Shown: positions 14,228-21,633 of the stretch, one piece after another
Layout: each line of letters opens with the position of its first letter
Numbering within the stretch: position 1 is the first letter of the stretch
Translations under genes and position numbers: made by a program
The notes under the pieces: generated by a model
Databases searched by the model: none
What the model saw: the letters and a program-made list of their open reading frames with translations, nothing else
Told to the model about the DNA's origin: nothing
Virus record (IMG/VR): IMGVR_UViG_3300023184_000027
Location: 1 to 64,000 of that record
DNA: 64,000 nt
Strand: one strand, 5' to 3'
From: a virus

Positions 14228-15211
14228 GATTGGTTTAACTTTTATATCAACATTATTTTCAGAATCAATAGATACTTCAAAATAAGGAAACTTTTCTTTA
14301 AGATAACCTTCTGGTGTCATTTGATTACCCTTCTTCAAATTATCATCAGCCCATAATGGTTGAAAATTAGTATAATGACATAACCTCTTAACATCTTCAA
14401 GTGTCTTAGCCAACGATATTGGAATAATGTGGTCAATATGCCAACCATATATCCCATAATTATCCCAACTCATTCCTTTTAAAAATCTATTTTCTAAATA
14501 TTTCCTAAACTCATCCGGAGTACAACCAATTATCTTAAACATTGAACTATCCTTTTTAACACCTATCTGTTTTAAATAAGATGATGTCCTTGTACGAAGA
14601 TTACATATTGCACGATAAAAAGGGTCTCTCTGTCTTCTTAATTTGACATGTTTCTTCTTAGATTTTTTATATGTTTCCTGATTATTATCTTTCCATTTCT
14701 TTTTAGTGGTCTTAACCTTTGTCGGATGCTCAAGTCGATAAATCCTCATTCTCTCTTTCTCACATTCCCCACACTTTGTGATTGTACCTTCGTAAAATTC
14801 AGAAATAGGTTTAGTTAACCCACATTTACCACAAGTACTCTCCGTTAAGGTTTCCCTAAGTAATTTTATTTTTTTATTATATATTATTCTTTTTTCCTTA
14901 ACACTGAGTTTAACCTTAACTATATTTTCAAAACTAAATGTCTCCGTAGGATAATACCATATAACATTAGAGTATTTATTCTTCTTAACCTTACCCCGAT
15001 TATTATATTCTATAATCTTATCAGGGTTATTCTCACGATATTTTTTTTTGGATTCCCTAACCTTATCCGGATTATTCTCACGATATATTTTTTTATCAAT
15101 ATTACAACATTCCCGACAACAATAATTTAGACCATCCGATGAACTCTTAAGATTATTAAATTCCGATAATTCCTTATCAATACCACATTTTGAACATTTC
15201 TTTAATCCCAT
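14213..15211 (-). CDS. HNH endonuclease with two zinc-finger-like elements
   Basis: From the ATG at 15211 the protein has 332 residues. CSKCGIDKELSEF with CRECC at the N-terminus and CGKCGLTKPISEFY with CGECE in the middle are two zinc-ribbon-like units. The C-terminus holds the HNH core (YGWHIDHIIPISLAKTLED, then HYTNFQPLWADDNLKKGN). The frame is open 38 codons further upstream, but that part is palindromic non-coding-like DNA. It is a probable mobile endonuclease next to two GIY-YIG genes. Confidence 0.8.
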   Translation of the reverse strand: MGLKKCSKCGIDKELSEFNNLKSSSDGLNYCCRECCNIDKKIYRENNPDKVRESKKKYRENNPDKIIEYNNRGKVKKNKYSNVIWYYPTETFSFENIVKVKLSVKEKRIIYNKKIKLLRETLTESTCGKCGLTKPISEFYEGTITKCGECEKERMRIYRLEHPTKVKTTKKKWKDNNQETYKKSKKKHVKLRRQRDPFYRAICNLRTRTSSYLKQIGVKKDSSMFKIIGCTPDEFRKYLENRFLKGMSWDNYGIYGWHIDHIIPISLAKTLEDVKRLCHYTNFQPLWADDNLKKGNQMTPEGYLKEKFPYFEVSIDSENNVDIKVKPIPHFN

Positions 15212-15607
15212 AAAGATAATAATAACAAACTTTTTTTCTTTGTCAAGTTTTTTCACTATCCGGAAATTTTCCGGATTATCAACCATTATTTCCGGATACC
15301 CCAAAATGGGGGGATTTTTTCCCAAAAATTTTTCCAGAATTTTTTAGAAAAATTTTCTATAAAAGTTTTTTTTACCCATACACAATGTAGAGAGGATTAT
15401 CCCCCCTTTTTGGATATAGATATGGGGGGGAGCCAAGGGAGGATACGCCCCCGGTAGGGGGTATGGGGGGTATATAGGGGGGGATGGGAGGGTGTATGGA
15501 CAAAAAACCCCCCTGTAAATAGATAAGGGGGGAGGGGGTATATTTGATTTATCCTAATGAATGGGGGAAAAGTTATCAACATGACATGGTGTCAGTTGTT
15601 AATAAGT
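15212..15607. other. Gene-free region with G-quadruplex-type runs and palindromes
   Basis: I see no convincing gene. The left part has short palindromes (CCGGAAATTTTCCGG and CCCCAAAATGGGG). Around 15457-15492 the plus strand carries five G runs of 5, 6, 7, 3 and 3 separated by 3, 6, 2 and 1 bases, with more G runs at 15424 and 15527. At 15582-15594 there is the palindrome TGACA-TGG-TGTCA, followed by TTGTTAATAA at 15596-15605. This is very unlike the AT-rich surroundings. It could be a replication origin or control region. Confidence 0.55.
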
Positions 15608-16057
15608 TTATTCATTGTAGACAATAAAGTTATGAACACTTGGTTGAGCGGGATATAGTTTATCGGGATTACCATACTCTGACTCATAGGTATAAAATCT
15701 TTTGAGTTCATCGGGGATGTATGAGTAGGCTGTCTTATAGTGGCTGTCTATCTTAGTTCTGAAGTTGTACATCTCTTTATCTTGGTTTGCGTATAGTTCT
15801 TGGAAGAATCCCCCAATTGAGTAAGTGGAGTTATATTCATTGTTTGGGTCCTTAAGTCTTATGGCCCAATAGTCCTCGAGGGGAATGTTGAGGTAATCGG
15901 ATAACATATAGAAATCAATGTATAGGTCAATGACAGTAATACCACCATACTTCTTATAGTCTTCCCCATATTTCCATCCTTTAATGAATGGGTATTTCTT
16001 TGATACAGCTTTGGTTGTTATATCAAACCCTTTAGTTATTAATTTATTTTCTTCCAT
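15608..16057 (-). CDS. Unknown tyrosine-rich protein
   Basis: The 149-residue protein is rich in tyrosine and has a regular mixed fold (DLYIDFYMLSDYLNIPLEDY, then SIGGFFQELYANQDKEMY). It has no leader and no membrane segment. ATATTTAT lies 5 bases before the ATG. It sits beside the control-like region and the ncRNA. Function unknown. Confidence 0.55.
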   Translation of the reverse strand: MEENKLITKGFDITTKAVSKKYPFIKGWKYGEDYKKYGGITVIDLYIDFYMLSDYLNIPLEDYWAIRLKDPNNEYNSTYSIGGFFQELYANQDKEMYNFRTKIDSHYKTAYSYIPDELKRFYTYESEYGNPDKLYPAQPSVHNFIVYNE

Positions 16058-16070
16058 ATGATATAAATAT
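16058..16070 (-). promoter_or_regulatory. ATATTTAT box, 5 bases before start codon
   Basis: On the minus strand ATATTTAT (16070-16063) precedes the ATG at 16057. It is the only case of this type with a 5-base gap. Confidence 0.45.
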
Positions 16071-16082
16071 ATTGAAATAATG

Positions 16083-16114
16083 TTTGTGTATGTAATATAT
16101 TATTTGTATCTTTG
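16083..16114 (+). promoter_or_regulatory. Bacteroidetes-type promoter of an ncRNA
   Basis: TTTG (16083-16086), 20 bp, TATCTTTG (16107-16114). No start codon with a usable frame follows; a terminator lies about 45 bases further on. Confidence 0.75.
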
Positions 16115-16118
16115 TACC

Positions 16119-16197
16119 ACAGAATCGGTAATCACTCCGGATGGGGGCGCGACGATAGGGTTGGAAGAGTAGACTCCAACCTGCTTTATATTTTTTT
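16119..16197 (+). ncRNA. Putative approximately 80-nt small RNA
   Basis: A strong host-type promoter ends at 16114. An intrinsic terminator at 158-197 past 16000 has a stem of GGTTGGA with TCCAACC, a 9-base loop, then GCTTTATATTTTTTT. The transcript between them carries no meaningful ORF and can form a small hairpin from ATCGG with CCGGAT. A G-rich middle (GGGGGCGCGACGATAGGG) would be single-stranded. I do not recognise it as tmRNA, 6S or a riboswitch; a regulatory or decoy RNA is possible. Confidence 0.6.
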
Positions 16198-16203
16198 ATA
16201 TAA

Positions 16204-16287
16204 ATCCCCCCGTTTACTGAGAATATGATAATCGAGTATATATGGTTTTGAAAATTATTCTTAGTGAATCCCCCGTTTTACTGAGAA
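16204..16287. repeat. Direct repeat AATCCCCCCGTTT-ACTGAGAAT, two copies
   Basis: AATCCCCCCGTTTACTGAGAA at 16204 recurs, with one base change, at 16266. The second copy runs into the 3' end of the gene at 16278. Confidence 0.6.
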
Positions 16288-16562
16288 TCCCTAATATATT
16301 CCTCTACACACCCTAATGAATGGTTGCGTATCTCCATATTCAGGTTCTTATAATCCCCCTCGTTTAGTGGGGTCTCTAAATTAATACTCTCTATTACCTT
16401 CCACATATCACAATTGACAAGTAGAAGTACATTCTGTTTGATTCTTCTACCCACCTGTTTATAGGTATATACACATTCCCCAATCCCATAATCCACTATA
16501 TATAATTCATCTGACACTATGACAGTGGGGGTAAACCCGGTTAAGTAAGTTCTTGGTACCAT
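16278..16562 (-). CDS. Small protein, unknown function
   Basis: The 94-residue protein starts MVPRTYLTGFTPTVIVSDEL and has the look of a compact beta/alpha domain (VLLLVNCDMWKVIESINLET). It lies inside the control-like region, and an inverted TTGTTAATAA repeat stands directly in front of the start codon, so it may be regulated by whatever binds there. Family not recognised. Confidence 0.5.
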   Translation of the reverse strand: MVPRTYLTGFTPTVIVSDELYIVDYGIGECVYTYKQVGRRIKQNVLLLVNCDMWKVIESINLETPLNEGDYKNLNMEIRNHSLGCVEEYIRDSQ

Positions 16563-16602
16563 AATTGTTAATAAGTTTTTCTAAATATAGTTATTAACAA
16601 TT
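16563..16602. promoter_or_regulatory. 12-bp inverted repeat AATTGTTAATAA
   Basis: AATTGTTAATAA (16563-16574) is mirrored by TTATTAACAATT (16591-16602) around a 16-base AT spacer. It abuts the start codon of the gene at 16562. Further direct copies lie at 15596 and 16627. This fits an operator or iteron. Confidence 0.6.
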
Positions 16603-16646
16603 GAGTTGTACACACTCTCAGAGGGGATTGTTAATAACTTTTTATG

Positions 16647-16784
16647 TTAAATTTCTTGTTTTTGACAAAATGTCAGTCTCTCTTTACGATGGGGATAATC
16701 CTTTCCCCCCACTTTTAACCCCACACACTTACCATCTTCTACCACATATTCCCACCGAATATGGTTCTGTGGATAGTTAAACAT
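16647..16784 (-). CDS. Short ORF, possibly the remnant of a longer gene
   Basis: From the ATG at 16784 the minus strand encodes 45 residues beginning MFNYPQNHIRWEYVVEDGKC. The same frame is open upstream to 16853 and reads like protein (SELIVPHTTLRGEKV) but offers no ATG there. It is either a short gene with GTG or ATG start, or the C-terminal part of a gene that lost its beginning. Function unknown. Confidence 0.4.
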   Translation of the reverse strand: MFNYPQNHIRWEYVVEDGKCVGLKVGGKDYPHRKERLTFCQKQEI

Positions 16785-16856
16785 CACTTTTTCCCCTCTG
16801 AGAGTAGTGTGAGGGACAATTAATTCACTATATACATTCCCCAGTGATTTATGTCA

Positions 16857-17455
16857 GTTATGGTACATAACGCGTGAGAACACGTAGTGTGTTAGGATGA
16901 TTACTTCAACGACCCGTCAGGGGGTATTTAATTGACTACTAATGGACGAACTTAATGGTTATGGAATGGGACACTACAGAGACAGATAATACCATTAAAA
17001 CTTACCTTTCGTATCAGTCCTGTGAGTTTTAAACTGACTACAGTGATACAAAACATAAGTTATTATATATCCCCTCATTGTTCATTTCATTTGATGGTTC
17101 ATGCACAATGAACTGAAACTAATAATGAACACCATACCGGATAACTAATCCTGTCTGTAGTTTGTCCCCCCTTAAAAGGGGATTAGTTAAATGGGGGGTA
17201 AAATGTATATATGATGAGTAAAACAATTATAGTGTATAATGTTTGGGGTAAAATGATTATATGTATAAATTATTGAGTTTTTTATACATATGGAAGTTGA
17301 TGTGTATAAATAAATGGATTTCTTATACATATACGTATTTATCCGTATATATACGATTGGTTATACGAATGAAAAATAGTAAAGGATGGAACTATGAGTG
17401 AAATTCCGGAACGGTAGTGTAGGAATGATAACGAATGGTTTTATCGTTTAGTATT
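16857..17455. other. Approximately 600-bp gene-free region rich in inverted repeats
   Basis: I find no supported gene. The region has TTAATGGT...ACCATTAA (16953-16998 area), GTTCAT/ATGAAC pairs around 17080-17130, GGGGTAAAATG twice (17196 and 17235 areas) and TTATACATAT twice (17283 and 17322 areas). Together with 15212-16650 it is the least coding-dense part of the window. Confidence 0.5.
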
Positions 17456-17812
17456 TTATTCACACTCTTTAATAAATTTTGGGAATATATCTACCGGATG
17501 TCCTGTGAAATCATATATTATATTCCACACCTCATCTATTAAATTATCGTATCTAATCTGTACCGCTTGGGTTTGAGGCCAAAACTTGGTTCCTATTCCC
17601 CCGATAAATGTTATATCCACCCTGTAGTGTTCGTGTTCATAAATATTCTCCGGTAGTTTCGTCCTATTACTTGGATGTTTAACTTTTACACCACAGATGA
17701 TATCTTGGTTATCCTTAACCAACATCTTATTTAATAACTTCTCTAATATTGGGGACAAATCCTTATTTACTTCCTCCATTATTATTCTTCTTATGGTTGT
17801 TTGTAAGTTCAT
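17456..17812 (-). CDS. MNLQ-leader protein, unknown function
   Basis: The 118 residues start MNLQTTIRRIIMEEVNKDLS, a variant of the MNLQE leader with M-E-E at residues 12-14. The rest is a mixed domain (HYRVDITFIGGIGTKFWPQT, then a C-terminal VDIFPKFIKEC). It is the last gene of the 19282-to-17456 run of leader-type genes. No family recognised. Confidence 0.55.
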   Translation of the reverse strand: MNLQTTIRRIIMEEVNKDLSPILEKLLNKMLVKDNQDIICGVKVKHPSNRTKLPENIYEHEHYRVDITFIGGIGTKFWPQTQAVQIRYDNLIDEVWNIIYDFTGHPVDIFPKFIKECE

Positions 17813-17818
17813 AGTATC

Positions 17819-18382
17819 TTAATAGAATGTTTTTAGTTTCATATAGGGTTCTAAACCATATTTGTCTATTATTTGTTTGAAGATTTGTTGTCTGTGTCTT
17901 AAACCTAATGTATTTTTTTGAGTAATAAAACCATAACCAAATCCTGAATCCCCACTTAACCCCACAACTTTATAATAGGGTTGGTTATGAAGTTTTATTG
18001 GGTATAATCTTGCGGTGAACTTATACATCATATGGTCTTTGGCTCCGAATCTAAAATCCCCCAATTCTTTTTCACCACGATGTTGTAGTCGTGTATTATT
18101 ATTTAACCCAAGTTTTTCAACCAACGCGTCATGTAAATATAAAGACTTTTTGTCTACCGACATATATGCAAGTGGTGTATGAGTATCTTCACTGAACTTC
18201 ATAATATCACCATCATAAAGAACACTTATTAAATAATCAATCCCACCGATTAATTTAGATGTTACATCTATCCCTAATTTTTTTAACATTGATTTCATAG
18301 AATCTTTTTTTGATTCAGATTCTTCGGATATAACCCCACCCATCATTTGTTTTATCCTGTTTGTTTGTTCTTGTAAGTTCAT
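17819..18382 (-). CDS. MNLQE-leader protein, paralog of the 19545 gene
   Basis: From the ATG at 18382 the protein has 187 residues and starts MNLQEQTNRIKQMMGGVISE. A KLGIDVTSKLIGGIDYLISV segment (about residues 38-57) matches KMGLYYTIKLFGGYDTIKNM in the 19545 protein, so the two are paralogs. The second half is beta-rich. An upstream extension of 24 codons exists, but ATATTTAT lies exactly 4 bases before the internal ATG. Function unknown. Confidence 0.6.
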   Translation of the reverse strand: MNLQEQTNRIKQMMGGVISEESESKKDSMKSMLKKLGIDVTSKLIGGIDYLISVLYDGDIMKFSEDTHTPLAYMSVDKKSLYLHDALVEKLGLNNNTRLQHRGEKELGDFRFGAKDHMMYKFTARLYPIKLHNQPYYKVVGLSGDSGFGYGFITQKNTLGLRHRQQIFKQIIDKYGLEPYMKLKTFY

Positions 18383-18394
18383 ACATATAAATAT
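18383..18394 (-). promoter_or_regulatory. ATATTTAT box, 4 bases before start codon
   Basis: On the minus strand ATATTTAT (18394-18387), ATGT, then ATG at 18382. Confidence 0.5.
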
Positions 18395-18401
18395 AAAAAA
18401 A

Positions 18402-18423
18402 AGGGAAAATATTACTTTTCCCT
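18402..18423 (-). terminator. Terminator of the 18433 gene
   Basis: An 8-bp stem (AGGGAAAA with TTTTCCCT) and 6-base loop. On the minus strand it is followed by TTTTTTTATATT, which also holds the next promoter box. Confidence 0.75.
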
Positions 18424-18432
18424 CTTTTAATT

Positions 18433-18714
18433 TTATCTCCCCTCGTATTGCCATAGAACCGCATTACAATAAGCATGTACCGCTCCTTCAGTCATATTTG
18501 TCTTATGACAATGTTGTAGATGAATTGGGTAATTTAAAAATCCCTCCGGAAACAATCGCCAATTGATTGGATTCTTTGTTATTCTTTCAGGTGCAACCTC
18601 ATCTAATGTCTCCCCACAATACATACATAGATTATCCTGTTCCTTAATATATTGTATTCTAACCTCTCTTCGTTGTTGAGGTTTTAATTTTGTATAATCT
18701 GTTGGTAATTTCAT
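18433..18714 (-). CDS. Small HNH-type nuclease
   Basis: The 93-residue protein contains CMYCGETLDEV and, near the end, HLQHCHKTNMTEGAVHAYCN. Two CxxC-like cysteine sites and an H-x-x-H...N series form a zinc-containing HNH (beta-beta-alpha metal) core. Free-standing HNH proteins of this size are common in phages; some support terminase-mediated packaging and others are mobile. It starts 1 base after the stop of the 2H phosphoesterase gene. Confidence 0.7.
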   Translation of the reverse strand: MKLPTDYTKLKPQQRREVRIQYIKEQDNLCMYCGETLDEVAPERITKNPINWRLFPEGFLNYPIHLQHCHKTNMTEGAVHAYCNAVLWQYEGR

Positions 18715-18715
18715 A

Positions 18716-19282
18716 TTATTGAAGTCTTACAGGTATCTTATGTTTTGTTCCATCGGTTCTTGAATATACAGCATATTGTGGTGTCATTATCATTTCATTA
18801 TGCTCATCACCCAACATATTAATATAATCATTACCTTTGCCAGGTTTAAGATATGCAATAGTCATATGTGGATGATAGTCAGGGTAATCACTTGTGAATG
18901 GAAATTGTTTTAATTCCTCGTTTGTATCATTTAGATTATCCCCCATTATATCATACTTTAATACATCATACTTTGGGCTGTTGAAACAAGATAGGTTATG
19001 AGCTTTACAATTTGTATAACTATACTTATTTAACACATTTATTATGTCGTCAATACTCACCTCGTTATCGTGTAATCCGTATAATAATGTACAATGTGAA
19101 TCCGGTTCTAAACCAAACCCCTCTTCTTCGGTGTATAAGTCATCAGGGTTTATCTTATTGTGTAATTCCGTAATAGAATCAGGGTTAAAATATAACATCG
19201 CACAAGAATATGGATATGTTTGTTTGTTCTCATTTATCCCCATCATTGTTTTGATTTTTGTTAGCTGTTCGTTTAATTCCAT
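18716..19282 (-). CDS. 2H phosphoesterase (LigT/RNA-ligase-like) with leader
   Basis: The 188-residue protein starts MELNEQLTKIKTMMGINENK, the MNLQE-type leader. It then has the two H-x-T motifs of the 2H phosphoesterase superfamily: H63-C-T65 in DSHCTLLYG and H139-M-T141 in HPHMTIAYL. Family members open cyclic phosphates or 2'-5' bonds. Phage 2H enzymes of the Acb1 type destroy the cyclic signals of CBASS defence. Which substrate applies here cannot be told. With the leader, a role as an injected enzyme is a reasonable guess. Confidence 0.75.
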   Translation of the reverse strand: MELNEQLTKIKTMMGINENKQTYPYSCAMLYFNPDSITELHNKINPDDLYTEEEGFGLEPDSHCTLLYGLHDNEVSIDDIINVLNKYSYTNCKAHNLSCFNSPKYDVLKYDIMGDNLNDTNEELKQFPFTSDYPDYHPHMTIAYLKPGKGNDYINMLGDEHNEMIMTPQYAVYSRTDGTKHKIPVRLQ

Positions 19283-19544
19283 AGTATATCTGTTTGGTAA
19301 TGAATAGGTGATTCCCCCCGATTAATCAAGCGTTTGTTTTTTGTCTATTAATAGTAAATAGTCAAAACATAACCATAATAAGCTATAGATGTATTCTATA
19401 ACTTATTATGGCTATAAGGTTTGGGACTTATATTGTGGGTTTATAAGGTTTGGAACTTATATTACACATTTTGGTAATATGTGGTGAATTATACTTATCT
19501 TTGGTGAATTGTGGTTATATTAATCACCCGATGGTGAAATATAC
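19283..19544. promoter_or_regulatory. Regulatory region with hairpin and two repeat families
   Basis: No gene is seen. It holds a long hairpin (19373-19411: CCATAATAAG, inner stem TATAGA/TCTATA, CTTATTATGG) and a 22-bp direct repeat starting TATAAGGTTTGG at 19413 and 19442. It also has GGTGAA-A/T repeats at 19483, 19503 and 19533, plus one inverted copy (TAATCACC, 19521). It lies upstream of the 19282-to-17456 genes and is a likely control site. Confidence 0.55.
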
Positions 19545-20009
19545 TTATTTGTAATAGTTTAATGTGTCAAGCATAAATAGGAAAACATCATTTAATGTGT
19601 GATTATCAAAATTTTTGTATTTCTCCTCAAAATCTGATTTATGATAACCCTCGTAGTAAACATCTATTACAGCAGATTCCGGGCCAAAATACTCTATCTG
19701 TCGTACCTCATCGCCTGATATACTATATGGGACAGGACTTAAACCTAATTCATATATAGAAATTCCGATTGTATTATAAGGTTTTGCTAAATGTTGGACT
19801 GAATCTTTAATGAAATCAATCTTATCTTCTTTTGTTAAATTAAAACTATCACCATACATATTCTTAATAGTGTCATAACCACCGAAAAGTTTAATGGTGT
19901 AATATAACCCCATTTTATCAATGATTTTTTGTATCTTTGCGGACTTATCGTCCTCATTGATAACCCCCATCATTTGGTGGATTCTATGTATATTCTCTTG
20001 TAAGTTCAT
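19545..20009 (-). CDS. MNLQE-leader protein, paralog of the 17819 gene
   Basis: From the ATG at 20009 the protein has 154 residues and starts MNLQENIHRIHQMMGVINED. The IDKMGLYYTIKLFGGYDTIK block is shared with the 17819 protein. It starts 1 base after the stop of the flavodoxin-like gene and is coupled to it. An upstream extension in the same frame overlaps that gene and is unlikely. Function unknown. Confidence 0.6.
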   Translation of the reverse strand: MNLQENIHRIHQMMGVINEDDKSAKIQKIIDKMGLYYTIKLFGGYDTIKNMYGDSFNLTKEDKIDFIKDSVQHLAKPYNTIGISIYELGLSPVPYSISGDEVRQIEYFGPESAVIDVYYEGYHKSDFEEKYKNFDNHTLNDVFLFMLDTLNYYK

Positions 20010-20010
20010 A

Positions 20011-20784
20011 TTATTTTTCTTCCGGTAATTTTGTATCTTTGATAAACTTCTTATGTGAATCCTTATATGATTTTTGTGTCTCATCATTCACATTTTTTGT
20101 ATATTGCCAGTTCCAATACAAGTCATCGTTTGGTTTGAATCCGTAGAACTCATGAACTTCTTTTTGTGTTTCACTTACAACCTCACCATTCCAATTCTGA
20201 CCAACACAGATGAATCCTGTCTCAATATCCTCAACAAGGTTTGATTCCCCCAATGTTGCATGTCTATTCTCAATCCAAGTCAATCTCTCAATTAAGTTTT
20301 GGTAGAACATATTGGTTTGTCCCCATCTTACCGAACTAAAGAATATAACTGCGTCTGACTCAAATAACTCTTTGGATATCTTCCATAGTTCGTCTTTAGG
20401 ATTATTAATACTTGCCCAACATCTATGGTCTCCGGATGGATTCTTTTTCTTATCTTTGAGCATTGACTTTAATATCCCACAACTGTTTCCGTCTTTTCTT
20501 GAAACATTCCCCTCACAAGGAACAATATTAAGTTCGGAAACATCAATTAGGACCGATGTATCTTTTAACTCATCGTTAAGATACATTGCAATCATCTTTG
20601 ATTTTGGTATGTCAAGGTTTTTTTCATCCCAATTATATCTATTGGAACAACTCAATAACAATACCTTTTTCTTTTTCTTTAGAATGTCTAATGTTTTCTT
20701 TATTGATTTCCATGCGTCCGATTGAACCATCTCCTCAGCAATCATCATTTCCCTTATTCTAATTATATTTTCCTGTAAGTTCAT
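20011..20784 (-). CDS. Flavodoxin-like NAD(P)H:FMN oxidoreductase-type protein with leader
   Basis: The 257-residue protein starts MNLQENIIRIREMMIAEE. It then has a flavodoxin-fold start (KKKKKVLLLSCSNRYNWDEK), a cysteine-containing loop (GNSCGILKSML) and the second flavin-contact strand with FFSSVRWGQTNMFYQNLIER. This layout is typical of FMN-dependent NAD(P)H reductases. An ATATTTAT box stands 4 bases before the ATG. A redox enzyme carrying a possible capsid-targeting leader is unusual. Confidence 0.65.
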   Translation of the reverse strand: MNLQENIIRIREMMIAEEMVQSDAWKSIKKTLDILKKKKKVLLLSCSNRYNWDEKNLDIPKSKMIAMYLNDELKDTSVLIDVSELNIVPCEGNVSRKDGNSCGILKSMLKDKKKNPSGDHRCWASINNPKDELWKISKELFESDAVIFFSSVRWGQTNMFYQNLIERLTWIENRHATLGESNLVEDIETGFICVGQNWNGEVVSETQKEVHEFYGFKPNDDLYWNWQYTKNVNDETQKSYKDSHKKFIKDTKLPEEK

Positions 20785-20796
20785 AATAATAAATAT
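20785..20796 (-). promoter_or_regulatory. ATATTTAT box, 4 bases before start codon
   Basis: On the minus strand ATATTTAT (20796-20789), TATT, then ATG at 20784. It lies next to a divergent host-type promoter. Confidence 0.5.
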
Positions 20797-20800
20797 ATTG

Positions 20801-20832
20801 TTTGGTAGAATAGTTTTTATTTCTTATCTTTG
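20801..20832 (+). promoter_or_regulatory. Bacteroidetes-type promoter
   Basis: TTTG (20801-20804), 20 bp, TATCTTTG (20825-20832), 21 bases before the ATG at 20854. Confidence 0.75.
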
Positions 20833-20853
20833 CGTTCTAAATAAATTAGTCTT

Positions 20854-21633
20854 ATGAAAAACATACACTTATTACCAACAAAATCAAAAACAAGATTATT
20901 TTTATCTAACTATGGTAAAATACTTAATTTAGCAAGTTATCCTACAACATTTTATACTACAGGTCAAAACATCTACATCACTTCTAATGAAGATATTAAT
21001 GAAAATGATTATATAATAATTTTAAACAAAAAAGTTATTCAAGTATCTTATATTTTATTAGAAGAGGTTGCGAATGGTAAAAAAATAATCCTAACCACAG
21101 ACCAACAACTTATTAAAGATGGTGTACAAGCTATTGATGATGAGTTTTTAAAATGGTTTGTTAAGAATCCAAGTTGTGAGGAGGTTGATTTTGAGGTTGT
21201 TGATGATAATATACAATGGTATAAAATAATCAATCCAAGAAAGAATTTCTATTGTGGTGATGAAGTTGATTATGGTGATAAATGTTCAGAGCAATGTGCC
21301 CAATGTGTAAACGCCACCGGTGTTGATTACGGATATCTTCCGAAAGAACATGTTGAATTTATTAATGATAATATTGATGAATTTGATGAAAAGATTAAGG
21401 AGTTCAAACACGAATGTAAAGTGTTAACCACAGAAGAAGTTATGGAAGGACGAAGTAGTGCATATAACTTTATTGATTTTGATAAACAAGAAACACTTGA
21501 AGATATTAAACTTGAAGAAGTGGTTGGGAGTAGTCATTGTCGATATTCCGTCATCGAAAATAAGTTATCAGCACTCTATAGAAATCAAGAACAAATTTTA
21601 AAAGCCATTAAAATGTTAAACAACGGAAAATGA
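20854..21633 (+). CDS. Conserved Flavobacteriia-phage-type protein, unknown function
   Basis: The 259-residue protein has features I associate with a protein common in Flavobacteria and their phages: the start MKNIHLLPTKSKTRLFLSN, the NIYITSNEDINENDYII block, and KKIILTTDQQLIKDGVQAID followed by FLKWFVKNPSCEEV. The last part has three cysteines (CSEQCAQC) and a C-terminal helix. The biochemical role is not known to me. It heads a plus-strand operon (20854-22347) from a host-type promoter, which suggests early expression. Confidence 0.65.
   Translation: MKNIHLLPTKSKTRLFLSNYGKILNLASYPTTFYTTGQNIYITSNEDINENDYIIILNKKVIQVSYILLEEVANGKKIILTTDQQLIKDGVQAIDDEFLKWFVKNPSCEEVDFEVVDDNIQWYKIINPRKNFYCGDEVDYGDKCSEQCAQCVNATGVDYGYLPKEHVEFINDNIDEFDEKIKEFKHECKVLTTEEVMEGRSSAYNFIDFDKQETLEDIKLEEVVGSSHCRYSVIENKLSALYRNQEQILKAIKMLNNGK

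Noticed and set aside
15573-15581. TTATCAACA as a DnaA box
   Set aside because: It is a single variant copy in AT-rich DNA. It is compatible with an origin but not evidence by itself.
15397-15582. 61-codon minus-strand ORF opposite the G-rich region
   Set aside because: Its proline/threonine/histidine-rich product follows only from the G/C runs, and no start signal is seen.
19496-19503. Plus-strand host-type promoter (TATCTTTG) in the 19.3-19.5 kb region
   Set aside because: The distance to the nearest TTTG is 22 bp and no plus-strand gene follows.
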